Below, piece by piece: positions 1 through 8,562 of a DNA stretch of 63,720 nucleotides. Every line of letters starts with the position of its first letter. The first letter of the stretch is position 1. The stretch comes from Pedosphaera sp. (GTDB taxonomy: Bacteria; Verrucomicrobiota; Verrucomicrobiia; Limisphaerales; Pedosphaeraceae). Where the stretch lies: positions 1 to 63,720 of the forward strand of contig JAQGPA010000111.1 of NCBI GenBank assembly GCA_028293325.1. The letters are read 5' to 3'. Below the pieces are notes generated by a model, which worked only from the letters and a program-made list of their open reading frames with translations, was not told where the DNA came from and did no database searches. The translations under genes were made by a program, and so were the position numbers.

Positions 1-1559
1 TTGTTTGTAGGAGCGGTGGTCAGCGTGGCTCCAGTGGAATTGTTGAGCGTCAAATTATTAAACGTCGTGGCCGATGCTCCGGCAATCTCAGGCGCTGCTC
101 CGGTGAATGACACTGTGCTTCCCGTCGCGGTGAACGTGCCGGCGCTTCTCGTAAACGTGCCGGCACCGGTGCCGGTTACTGTGAGCGTCTGAGCAGACGG
201 CACAACCAGAGTTCCGGCAGTTTGATTAAGGGCACCGATTGAGAAGGCGCTGGGGAAAGTGCTGGATACACTGCTTGAATATGTAAACGTGCCACCAATC
301 GGCGAGTTGGGAAACGTAATCGCCGCATTCACATTAACACCGATGGTCAGATTGTTATTAACGGTAGAGCCACTCAAAGACACATTGCCGGCACTAGACG
401 GTAGGATTTGCACATTATAATACGTTGTCGCCTTGGCGGTCACACCACCTTTTGTATAGATCACCGTATTGGGCGTGTTAGCCGTGCAATTGAAAGTAGT
501 TATGGTAGGCGTCGAACTTCCGTATGAAAGGCTGCTGTTCGCCCCTTGAGTCCATGTGCCGGCGCCAGAAAGCCACGAACTTGTTCCGCCACCAGAAATG
601 GTTAATCCGGTCGCGTTGTTTGTTACCGATCCGCTGACAGATATGCTGGACGGAATTGTGAATGTCCCTCCCGTAATCGTCTTGCCGGTGCCGGTAAAAG
701 TCCAGAATCGACCACTAGCTCCGCTGGCATCGGTCAAGGTGCCGGAAGAGTAGGTAAAATTTCCGGCGAGCTTGGGCACCCCACCATTGCTGTCGAACGT
801 GCCGCCACTGACCGTGAAGTCGCCGGTGTAGGTTCCACCGGAGCTTTGGCCACCAAGTTTAAGTGTGCCGCTGGATACGGTCGTCGTTCCAGTCACGCTC
901 AAATCCGCAGCTGCATTGGCCGTCGTAAGGGTCGCGCCGCTAACACTAAGATTGCCGCTGACGGCGGTGCCGCTCGCCAAGGTCGCAGTGCAAGTTCCGC
1001 TCCCGGTCAGATTACCTTGGATCGTGGTGACACTCGTCATGGTCTTCGCGCCGCTGCCGGAGAGAGTCAGGTTTTGGTAAGTTACCGGATTTACCGTTTG
1101 GGCAGCACCGATATAATTCACAGTTGAACCGGAACTTCCGGTAGCCAGGGTGACCGTGGCTCCAATAGGAGTTCCAGTAAAACTCAAATTTAAATTTCCT
1201 GCCCCCCCGGTCAAATCGACTGTGGCAGTTCCAGCCGAGCCGGATTGAGTAATCGTGGAACTCACATTGAGCGTTCCTGTTCCGCTCATGGCTAATTTGG
1301 TGGTGTTGCCAGTGGTTCTGTTTAATACGACTGACGTGACCGAGCGCGCGTCAGAAACGGTGACTGTAATACCCGTGTTAATGGTGACAGTGTCAGATGC
1401 CCCGGGTGGTCCCGATCCGCCCCACGTCGCCGGGTCACTCCAATCACCAGTCACGCTGCCAACAAAGACCGCCGCCTGAACATTTGTCGCGCCCAGCAGT
1501 GTAACAAGTGCGATGAGGATGACGAAAATCCGTCTGCCGTTTGCCGGGAGAAATTTCAT
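1..1559 (-). CDS. Giant secreted beta-strand-repeat protein, N-terminal part only
   Basis: Reading the minus strand from the ATG at 1559, the frame stays open for about 519 codons and runs off the left edge, so the C-terminus is missing. Residues 1-29 form a signal peptide (basic start, FVILIALVTLL core, NVQA end). The mature part opens with a GDWSDPATWGG-type motif, common at the start of autotransporter-like and adhesin repeats. The rest is very rich in Gly, Ser, Thr, Val and Asn, with recurring short strands such as LTVTGTG, FTYSSGTL and NNLTLNNST, as expected for a right-handed beta-helix. No enzyme motif is visible. I infer an exported surface or extracellular protein (adhesin or autotransporter passenger). 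Whether it ends in a beta-barrel, a PEP-CTERM anchor or another sorting tail cannot be seen here. The short plus-strand open frames over this region are shadows. Confidence 0.8.
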   Translation of the reverse strand, partial: MKFLPANGRRIFVILIALVTLLGATNVQAAVFVGSVTGDWSDPATWGGSGPPGASDTVTINTGITVTVSDARSVTSVVLNRTTGNTTKLAMSGTGTLNVSSTITQSGSAGTATVDLTGGAGNLNLSFTGTPIGATVTLATGSSGSTVNYIGAAQTVNPVTYQNLTLSGSGAKTMTSVTTIQGNLTGSGTCTATLASGTAVSGNLSVSGATLTTANAAADLSVTGTTTVSSGTLKLGGQSSGGTYTGDFTVSGGTFDSNGGVPKLAGNFTYSSGTLTDASGASGRFWTFTGTGKTITGGTFTIPSSISVSGSVTNNATGLTISGGGTSSWLSGAGTWTQGANSSLSYGSSTPTITTFNCTANTPNTVIYTKGGVTAKATTYYNVQILPSSAGNVSLSGSTVNNNLTIGVNVNAAITFPNSPIGGTFTYSSSVSSTFPSAFSIGALNQTAGTLVVPSAQTLTVTGTGAGTFTRSAGTFTATGSTVSFTGAAPEIAGASATTFNNLTLNNSTGATLTTAPTN

Positions 1560-2201
1560 AAAAATTTGGAGAACAATATGTTGTTTAAGCTTTTATCGAA
1601 TAAACCTTCCGCCGACGGACGCCATAACTACGTTGCGCGCTGCGCTACCATCAGATGGCGAGGCAGGCAGTTCGCACTTACCCCACTTAATACCAGGATC
1701 GAAACGGCAGAATACGGGTACATAATGGATGACATTCTTTGCCGACAGGGTGCTATTTAATGCACTCTATTGGCTTGGGTAAAATATGACCAGTCACATG
1801 AAACGGTGGCCATTGGCTTGTGACACTTGGACCTCAAGGATGAGCCAAGCGGAGAAACACTGACTGATTAAAACTTGCGAAAGCCGAATGACGCACTCCG
1901 TCAGATTCTATAATACACTGGCGACGATTTCGCGACCTCCTGGAGCATGAGCGAGAATCGTTTGGCGAATGGCTGGATTGCCGTAGTGTCCCAGTGCTTT
2001 TGGACGCAGCGGGCGAGTGGCTGCCGGAAGGAGCAGGACGCGTATTACCCGTGGGATTATTTGGCCTGGAAGAAATCCCTTTCCTGATTTTATACGTTGC
2101 CAACGCCACAGCACGACCCCCTGCACGGCACCGCACCTTTGACAATGCCCAATGAATGCACATAATCGCCTTGCAAATAGCGCACCTGCGTAGGCATTAA
2201 G
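1560..2201. other. Non-coding or decayed stretch
   Basis: No convincing gene was found on either strand between the giant secreted protein and the tRNA remnant. The open frames at 1834-2163 and 1908-2126 (minus) have no recognisable domain and odd composition (Arg/Ser/Pro-rich, typical of shadow frames). The first ~100 bases should hold the promoter of the divergent minus-strand gene, but I see no clear -35/-10 pair. Confidence 0.4.
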
Positions 2202-2249
2202 TGACTCTTAATCAATTGGTCCTAAGTTCGAGTCCTAGCCGGGGCACCA
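2202..2249 (+). pseudogene. tRNA-Lys(CTT) 3' half, probable attachment-site remnant
   Basis: The segment runs from an anticodon loop CTCTTAA (anticodon CTT) through a variable loop, a T arm with loop TTCGAGT, an acceptor strand CCGGGGC and an encoded ACCA end. The T stem CTAAG/CCTAG has one mismatch, and the anticodon stem also has one. The matching 5' acceptor strand (GCCCCGG) and a D arm are absent upstream, so this is not a complete tRNA gene. A fragment spanning the anticodon loop to CCA is what tyrosine-recombinase integration or excision typically leaves at a tRNA site. No integrase gene is visible in the window. It could also simply be a decayed tRNA gene. Confidence 0.65.
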
Positions 2250-2394
2250 TTCCTCCACCAGAACAAGCGTGTCTAGCATTGGAAAAGAAAACTCAAACCG
2301 ACGATGAGAGCGGACTTCTTTTTTCATGACGGGACAATGGTTGGCCCGATACCTCTGAGCCGGAACAGCAGCTGTCGAACTGTATGCTGCGAGT

Positions 2395-3047
2395 TCAGGT
2401 TACCACGAGGTCGGAGGCCAGACTTTTTGCTGTCTGTGCAATGGCGTTGATTGGATTTCCTTCACTGATGACGATCCTGACGGGAACTTGCGGGCCGGCC
2501 AATTGAACCAGTTGATGCAATTCCATTTCGGCGTCACGACGCAATAATGTCAGCATCCGCTCACGCGGCATTCCCAGTTCTTCCTCTGGCATGTCCAGCT
2601 TCAGCACATGCAGTAACACCACTTCAGCGCCATACTCTTTGGCCAGGGCCAGTGCGAATGAGAGTGTCTCGCGCGATCCTTCCGTCAATGAGATCATTGC
2701 CAGAATTTTTCTGAATTTTATAATAAAGGCGCCTCGGTTTTTTGCCTTTGCTCTCATGCTGATGCCGGCCTCGGAAAGTTTGTCGGTTTCAACAGGCCCG
2801 TGTATTGCAATGCGGAGATAATGTCAGTTACGGCACCCCAGTCTGCTTCGCAATTGAACCGGGTTCGCACATGCAAGAGAGCCACGTTACAAGGCGCCTC
2901 CCGGAGCACCTTCTCAACGATTCTTGGTTGAAAGGGCCGTTTCCAAGCAGGGCTACCTTCATAGCTGCTCTGGAGAATCCAATCCACATTGGAAAGCCGG
3001 CTGGCAATCCTACCGGCGGCAATGAATGAACCATCTCGCTCATGCAT
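2395..3047 (-). pseudogene. Broken two-domain universal stress protein (UspA family)
   Basis: There are two overlapping minus-strand frames. The upstream one (2754-3047) carries the C-terminal part of a Usp domain, ending in RIVEKVLREAPCNVALLH, where intact proteins usually read close to EKVLREAPCPVLLV. The downstream one (2395-2757, sharing an ATGA overlap) carries the N-terminal three quarters of a second Usp domain: a short lead, then ISLTEGSRETLSFALALAKE, VVLLHV and ISEGNP, up to SDLVV. There it stops, before the ATP-binding G-x2-G-x9-G(S/T) loop and last strand. The first domain lacks its N-terminal half. I read this as the decayed remains of a tandem UspA-family protein. Translation of the fragments is possible but a complete nucleotide-binding fold is not. 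Confidence 0.6.
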
Positions 3048-3218
3048 GTAGTTAATCTGTCCGCCGGCTGTAAATCGGGCTAATTAAAATGTGCCTTGTA
3101 CGCGTTAAGAAAGTATTAAGACCTCACTCCCGTTTGCAGAGTTCTAGCGTGTCAGAGCCTGTTCCGTCGCAGTTGCGAGCAGAAACCGCAAGATAGATCA
3201 CTCTGGATCTGACAGCCT

Positions 3219-4067
3219 TCAATCCGGAATTTTTCCGACGACTTTCAATCCTGTCGGCGCGATGGGAGGTTTTGATGCAGGCAGAAATTCATAAATGCGG
3301 ATATAGTCCACGCTCATACGTTGAGGAAAGGTCGTTGTTCCATCCGGCTTGCCCGGCCAATTGCCCCCAACCGCCAGATTCAAAAGGATGGTTTGTGGTT
3401 GGGTATAGGCCCACGATTTGCCAGGCGGGATATTTGTTGAAGTGACCGTAAAATATTGCCGGCCATCCACGAACCATTTAATTTGGTTGGTGCTCCACTC
3501 CATGGCATAGAGGTGGAAATCATCGCTGAACGGGGTTTTATCCGGGAGCAAACACGGGCCGCTAGGTCCATTGTCGCCGGAATAGCCTGGCCCATGGATT
3601 GTTCCGTGAATGAGATGCGGTTCCCGTCCGATGTTCTCCATGATGTCAATTTCCCCGCAAGTGGGCCATCCGACAGAAGCGACATTTGTCCCAAGCATCC
3701 AGAACGCCGGCCACATTCCCTGCCCGTGAGGAATTTTAATGCGGGCTTCGAACCGGCCATAAGTCCAGGAGCATTTGGTCAGCAGGCGGGCAGAAGTGAA
3801 GCCGGCTCCTCCGAATTTTTCCCGACGGGCTTCGATGACCAGTTGACCACCCTCGACACGAACATTGTTTGTGCGCTGGGTGTAAAATTCCGATTCGTTG
3901 TTGCCCCAACCGCCTCCACCCTGGCCGAGGTCATAACTCCATTTGGTGGAATCGGGCGAGCTGCCATCAGGTTGAGTAAACTCGTCGGCCCACACCAGTT
4001 TCCAGTCCGCATGACAAAGCCCAGGCAGGGCAACACTGAGGGCTATTATCAAGCTCCTCAATGTCAT
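3219..4067 (-). CDS. Secreted glycoside hydrolase family 16 (beta-glucanase/laminarinase-like)
   Basis: Endo-acting hydrolase of beta-1,3(4)-glucans or related galactans, exported. The family signature E-I-D-I-M-E lies at about residues 151-156 counted from the upstream ATG at 4103. Its first Glu is the nucleophile and the last Glu the acid/base of a retaining mechanism. Other typical segments are KLVWADEF near the start, YGRFEARIKIPHGQGMWPAFWMLG, the substrate-cleft region HLYAMEWS and the final strand SVDYIRIYE. The start chosen gives a clean signal peptide (MTLRSLIIALSVALPGLCHA). The ATG 36 bases upstream is also possible and leaves 6 bases after the preceding gene. The domain fills the whole protein (about 280 aa, normal for the family). 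It is the last gene of the minus-strand cluster with the diheme oxidoreductase. The exact substrate cannot be told from sequence alone. Confidence 0.9.
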   Translation of the reverse strand: MTLRSLIIALSVALPGLCHADWKLVWADEFTQPDGSSPDSTKWSYDLGQGGGGWGNNESEFYTQRTNNVRVEGGQLVIEARREKFGGAGFTSARLLTKCSWTYGRFEARIKIPHGQGMWPAFWMLGTNVASVGWPTCGEIDIMENIGREPHLIHGTIHGPGYSGDNGPSGPCLLPDKTPFSDDFHLYAMEWSTNQIKWFVDGRQYFTVTSTNIPPGKSWAYTQPQTILLNLAVGGNWPGKPDGTTTFPQRMSVDYIRIYEFLPASKPPIAPTGLKVVGKIPD

Positions 4068-4109
4068 GGTAATTCTTTTATAACCCGGAAGTGCTCGTTT
4101 CATATCAAA

Positions 4110-7100
4110 TCAGAGCGACTTCAGGAATTTGATGAGTGCGGCGCGATCCGTCGAGGACATGGTCCTGAACGCTTCCTTGGATGCTTCCGCTTCGCCACTG
4201 TGCCAGAGAATGGCTTCCTCCAAGCTGCGCGCCCGGCCATCGTGCAGATATGCTTCGCCGCCACTTACCCCGGCGGTGAGGCCGATGCTCCAAAGAGGTG
4301 GGGTGCGCCATTCCGAACCGGTGGCAGCACCTTCGCCCAAGTTGTCCGCCAGCCCGGGTCCCATGTCATGTAACAGCAGGTCGGTGAAGGGATGGATGGT
4401 CTGGTTGCGCAACTCGGTCATGGGATAATACGGGCTGGTGGTGAGGGTGGGGGTGTGGCACTTCACGCAGTTGGCACTGGCAAATAGCTGCTCACCGGCG
4501 ATGGCCTGGGTATTGGTCAAATCGCGCCGGGCGGCAACACCGAGCAAGGCGACGTAACGGGTCATTTTATCGAGCTCATCGGCGGAGATCTCCGGTGTTC
4601 CGCCGGTGGCGGCTCCGTCCAGTATCGGAAAGATTGCCGTGGTTACGCCCATGTCATTATTGAGCGCGCCGGCGATCTGGTGGCTGAGACGGGCCTTCCC
4701 CGCTTTGTAATTGAAACGGCCGAGGCGCAGCTGGCTCGTTTCCGGATCCGTCACGGTTTGAATGCGGCCGGAAATTCCGTCGTGGTCGGCATCATCAGGG
4801 TCGGCCAGAGCAGTGATGGTGCTTTCACTCACGGCTTCGAGCAGTCCCAGGCCCACCAGTTGCGGTGCGAGGCGCACTGAGAAAAATGCCGGCGTGGTGC
4901 CCTGAAAAGTGTAGTTCGGTTTTTGCAATGAATAGGGCGTGCTATCGCCATATTGTCCGTTGCTGGTGGTGTAGCTGGAAATGGTGACGCCACCTTCCGC
5001 AGGCCCGCTGACCGATTGCGATTGAAGCACGGAACCGAGCGTTGGATCCGGCGTGCCGCTGGCATCGCTGGCAACCTTGACGACGGATTGGAGCATCGGT
5101 GCGCCGATGGCGGGAGGCAGGGCGCGGCCATTGTTGACGTGACAGGCGACGCAACTGCGATTGACGAACTTTGGTCCGAGTTTGCCAATCTGTTCCGTAT
5201 AGACCGGATTATCCGGCTCCGAATGTGTGCCGTCGCCAAAGTCAGTGTGGTGCAGGCGGCGTCCGAGCATGAACGGAAAGCCATTGGTTGGAGAGATGTC
5301 CCCGGCGGTCTCCTTGAAGCGATTGGTCGGCTCATTAGAATACTGGTAAGGCAACGTGGTCTGGCCGCCGAGCCAGGCGTTGGTCGGCAGCGGATAAGAA
5401 TCGAGGTTCTGGTTCACACCCCCGACGACTCCGCCAGTGAGACCCATATCCTGTCCTTCTTCCCAGGGCACGATGCCTTGTCCGACGACGTAGAGGAGCA
5501 CGGTGCCGTAGTAGTTATCTCGTCCATGCGTGGGTGCGAGCAGGAACTGGCTGATTTCAATCTCCACGCGGTCACCCACCTGCAACGGACGATTGAACTG
5601 AGCGTTCGCAGTTACGGTGGCCGTGTAGTTAAAGTCGGTTTGGCCCGGGGTGGTGGATGAAGCGTTGGTGGAAACGAGTGTCGCCGTCTGATTGTTATTA
5701 TATTCAGCCACGGTGGTGATGCCGCGGAAAAAAGTCCGGAACTCGGCCGGGTTCAACTCTGCCTCAGTGGTATAGTTGAAGATAATGTCCGACCCGCCCT
5801 TGGCGACATGGTCAATGATCTGGATATTCGCAACCCGCTGTTCCCAATACCAGCTCAAGTAATGGTCGTAGATCATGAACTGGCTTTCCCGCGCATGCCG
5901 GTCACGGGCGCGGTCGGCCAGGTAAGTAATCAAGGCATTGCTGGTGGTAACGCTGGTTGCCGGTTCGAGCGTCGTGAAAGCGTTGAAGAGCGGAACGACG
6001 CCGGTATTCGTATCGGTCTGCGCCGAAATGATGGCGTCGAGGGGCAGACTCTGGCCATTGGTGGTCAGCGCGACGACCGCCAGATAATAGGTCTGACCGG
6101 CGGTCAGGCCGGAAATACTGGCGCTGGTAACATTGCCAACGCTGAGGGAGTTCGTGAGATTGCCACTATTAAGCCCATAGAGGATTTGATAGCCGATCAC
6201 ACCCGGCGTGGAACTGGCCGTCCAAGCCAGGCCAATGGCATTGGTCGAGCCCGAAGCGATGGTGTGCAAACCGGCTGGCGCCATTACAACAATGATATCC
6301 GAGGGAACGGACAGGCCATAGAACCGTTTTGGTTCATTTGGATCGATGGGCATGCTATTGGTGGCGAATCCATCCAGACCAAAGATATTGGTCCCCACGG
6401 GTGTCCAGGTTGAGCCCGGCGCAAGATTTGTGGAAGTGAGCAGCACGCAAGAAGTGTTCGTTCCACCTTTCCAGACAAAGCTCAAGGTTAAACCGGAATT
6501 CACAAGGCTGCCGGGAACGATAGACGCCGGTAGCGGCGGGGGCGGGGGCGCGGGCGTGACGTAGGTGAACCCATTCAAATTGGTGGCGGAGAGCGCGCTC
6601 GTATTCTGAACCATGACATTGACGGCGCCTGGCGCGCCGGCCGGTGTGGTGGCCGTAATGTTGGTGGAGCCGGTCAGCGAGATGCCGGTTGCGGCATTTG
6701 CCCCAAACATGACGGTAATGCCAGCCTGGAAGTTGGAGCCAGTGATCGACACCACCGTGCCGCCATTGGTCAACCCCGTTGCCGGAGCCACGCCGGTGAT
6801 GGTCGGGGCCACGGGTGCCACCCCGCCGCCACCCACCACGTCAGAATAGCTGTCGCCCACTCGAATCTCATCCGCCTTAATGCCAAACCCGCCACCGGCA
6901 TTTTGAAACCCAATCCCACTAATGGTGCCGACGTTGAAAGAACTGATGGTATAAGTCGCTGCGACGCCCGGCGTGGCTGAATTGGCGGTCGGATTAATAT
7001 AGGCGGTGATGGTGTCGTTTGTGCCAGAGGTGTTAAAATCAATTTTAAGCACGACCAGATAATTGGTGCCATAGCCGCCCAGAAAGGAACTGGCCAAATT

Positions 7101-7616
7101 CGCTCCTGCCACGGGCGTGGTGCTCGTGGTCGATATCGAACCGAGGCCAAGACCTCCCTGGGTGCCGGAGAAGGGCGCCAAACCGTAGCCGAAAAACAAC
7201 CCCGTGCCGCCATTTGGAAAATAAACGCCGCAAAGGTTCGCGCCGTTATTTCCAGCTTGGTTCAGCACAAAGCTGATCCACGCCGTTCCGCTCGAGAGCG
7301 GGCTGGCGAGACTCACAGATTGGCGTCCACTGGTGGAGCTGAACGAGCCATTGGCGGTCGGCAGGTTGGGATAGGTCAGGCCGGTCGCAATGGCGGGGGT
7401 GGTGCCACACGTCCAATTACCGGTGAAGCCGCTCGCGGTGCTGGCCGTGGTATTGGGAATGGAGGTGGTATAATTGAATGGCTCGTAAGCATTCAAGCTG
7501 GCATGGCTGTTACTCGTCAGCAGCAAGAGGCACAACGCCGCGCTGGTAAAGCCACCAACTTTTTTAAGGTACGTCTCGGTAAACATTTTTTTATTTTGTT
7601 CGCTGCATTTATCCAT
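4110..7616 (-). CDS. Large modular secreted diheme c-type oxidoreductase (DHOR/DUF1111 type)
   Basis: A 1168-aa exported protein in four parts. After a signal peptide (an alternative ATG at 7586 fits better) comes a ~220-aa module starting LNAYEPFNYTT and ending DEIRVGDSYSDVV, shared with the neighbouring 1310-aa protein and probably a concanavalin-like lectin fold. Next is an IPT/TIG domain (ITGVAPATGLTNGG, about residues 270-355), then an Fn3 domain (about 440-540). The C-terminal ~600 residues match the di-haem oxidoreductase family: heme sites CVACH near residue 821 and CVKCH near 1048, then LLLHDMGPGLADN, EWRTPPLW and YLHDGRARSLEEAILWH. Members are thought to be peroxidase or thiol-oxidase-like, but the substrate is unknown. 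Heme attachment would depend on the ResB/CcsA system encoded at 36.8-39.9 kb. The GH16 gene follows immediately, suggesting co-transcription. Confidence 0.85.
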   Translation of the reverse strand: MDKCSEQNKKMFTETYLKKVGGFTSAALCLLLLTSNSHASLNAYEPFNYTTSIPNTTASTASGFTGNWTCGTTPAIATGLTYPNLPTANGSFSSTSGRQSVSLASPLSSGTAWISFVLNQAGNNGANLCGVYFPNGGTGLFFGYGLAPFSGTQGGLGLGSISTTSTTPVAGANLASSFLGGYGTNYLVVLKIDFNTSGTNDTITAYINPTANSATPGVAATYTISSFNVGTISGIGFQNAGGGFGIKADEIRVGDSYSDVVGGGGVAPVAPTITGVAPATGLTNGGTVVSITGSNFQAGITVMFGANAATGISLTGSTNITATTPAGAPGAVNVMVQNTSALSATNLNGFTYVTPAPPPPPLPASIVPGSLVNSGLTLSFVWKGGTNTSCVLLTSTNLAPGSTWTPVGTNIFGLDGFATNSMPIDPNEPKRFYGLSVPSDIIVVMAPAGLHTIASGSTNAIGLAWTASSTPGVIGYQILYGLNSGNLTNSLSVGNVTSASISGLTAGQTYYLAVVALTTNGQSLPLDAIISAQTDTNTGVVPLFNAFTTLEPATSVTTSNALITYLADRARDRHARESQFMIYDHYLSWYWEQRVANIQIIDHVAKGGSDIIFNYTTEAELNPAEFRTFFRGITTVAEYNNNQTATLVSTNASSTTPGQTDFNYTATVTANAQFNRPLQVGDRVEIEISQFLLAPTHGRDNYYGTVLLYVVGQGIVPWEEGQDMGLTGGVVGGVNQNLDSYPLPTNAWLGGQTTLPYQYSNEPTNRFKETAGDISPTNGFPFMLGRRLHHTDFGDGTHSEPDNPVYTEQIGKLGPKFVNRSCVACHVNNGRALPPAIGAPMLQSVVKVASDASGTPDPTLGSVLQSQSVSGPAEGGVTISSYTTSNGQYGDSTPYSLQKPNYTFQGTTPAFFSVRLAPQLVGLGLLEAVSESTITALADPDDADHDGISGRIQTVTDPETSQLRLGRFNYKAGKARLSHQIAGALNNDMGVTTAIFPILDGAATGGTPEISADELDKMTRYVALLGVAARRDLTNTQAIAGEQLFASANCVKCHTPTLTTSPYYPMTELRNQTIHPFTDLLLHDMGPGLADNLGEGAATGSEWRTPPLWSIGLTAGVSGGEAYLHDGRARSLEEAILWHSGEAEASKEAFRTMSSTDRAALIKFLKSL

Positions 7617-7634
7617 AAATTAAATTAAGCGGGT

Positions 7635-8459
7635 TCATTGCACCCTGACCGTACTCCGGTCGTTGAGCCACTGCAAGTTATCGGAATTAGGATCTCTCGG
7701 CACATCGGTGGTGGTGGCGGTGATCATCTTGGAATCCCGCCATTTCTTGATTTCCGAATGGCCGTCGGCGAATGAAAGACCACCGGCATTGTTGTGATAG
7801 CTCGCGGGGATATCCACCCACTTGTTGGGTTGATTCGGATCCACTGCGAACCAGCCATCGTTAATGCTATTGGGGTTCTCATCAATAAACACCCAGCAGG
7901 CGGACGGCGGGGGACGGGAAATGTCGCTTAGTTTTCGAAAATCCTGAAGGCGCATGGCGCCGGAGTAACCGATGATGTCATTCCAACTCGTGATCGAGTT
8001 CATCCACGTGTTCATGGACATGCTGCGGATGGTGTCCACCCCATTGACCAGCTTCCGATCCGCCGGGCATTTGTAAACACCCAGACTATTGACGTAAGGA
8101 TAGAGCAGACCGTTTTGGATCAGGGCATTGTCACTCGCCGCCGGCGCGGTCTTGACCGAGCCGAGCACCCACTCCGCCTTGGCGCCACCGGTGAGATAGA
8201 TTGCGGCGATGGGGCTTACCGCCCCCACTGCCTCCTGACCGTTGGGAACAAGTTTGTCCTGGTTGTCGCCGGCATACATGTTCCAGCCCAGTTGGAGCTG
8301 CTTCAGATTGCTCATGCAACTGATGCCGAGCGCCTTGACCTTGGCCTTGCCCAAGGCGGGCAGGAGTAACCCGGCAAGAATGGCAATGATGGCAATGACC
8401 ACCAGCAACTCAATCAGGGTAAAACCCCCGGCAACGCTTTGTTTTCGTTCTATTTTCAA
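7635..8459 (-). CDS. Type II/IV pseudopilin-like protein (prepilin N-methylation motif)
   Basis: 274 aa. The N-terminus has a short basic leader, then [19 protein letters not shown]: the prepilin peptidase cleavage site after Gly, Phe+1, Glu+5 and a hydrophobic helix. The C-terminal part contains [27 protein letters not shown], conserved Cys pairs and a final [13 protein letters not shown], the arrangement of the many H-X9-DG-type pseudopilins of verrucomicrobia and planctomycetes. These are thought to be exported through a type II secretion-like machine, with unknown individual roles. The start is a TTG, as no ATG fits. It sits between the 1310-aa Fn3 protein (104 bases upstream) and the diheme oxidoreductase (18 bases downstream), so it is probably expressed with both. 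Confidence 0.85.
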   Translation of the reverse strand: MKIERKQSVAGGFTLIELLVVIAIIAILAGLLLPALGKAKVKALGISCMSNLKQLQLGWNMYAGDNQDKLVPNGQEAVGAVSPIAAIYLTGGAKAEWVLGSVKTAPAASDNALIQNGLLYPYVNSLGVYKCPADRKLVNGVDTIRSMSMNTWMNSITSWNDIIGYSGAMRLQDFRKLSDISRPPPSACWVFIDENPNSINDGWFAVDPNQPNKWVDIPASYHNNAGGLSFADGHSEIKKWRDSKMITATTTDVPRDPNSDNLQWLNDRSTVRVQ

Positions 8460-8490
8460 TTCACTGATCAGTTCGTTATTTAATCAAAGA

Positions 8491-8518
8491 GGAGCCGGGC
8501 CAATGACGGACCGGCTCC
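8491..8518 (-). terminator. Hairpin downstream of the 1310-aa protein
   Basis: GGAGCCGG and CCGGCTCC form a perfect 8-bp stem with a 12-base loop. On the minus strand it is followed by TCTTTG, a weak U-tract. It lies between the stop of the Fn3 protein and the pseudopilin start, so it may be an intrinsic terminator or a partial terminator that lowers expression of the downstream genes. Confidence 0.55.
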
Positions 8519-8562
8519 CCATCCCATTCGTCACCCGACCCAGGGCGACAAGATTGCTGCGT

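Noticed and set aside
1834..2163. Minus-strand open frames in the decayed region
   Set aside because: Arg/Ser/Pro-rich with no domain and no ribosome site; they overlap each other in different frames.
3456..4373. 305-aa plus-strand open frame over the GH16 gene
   Set aside because: The opposite strand carries the full GH16 domain with its catalytic motif; this frame shows no recognisable content.
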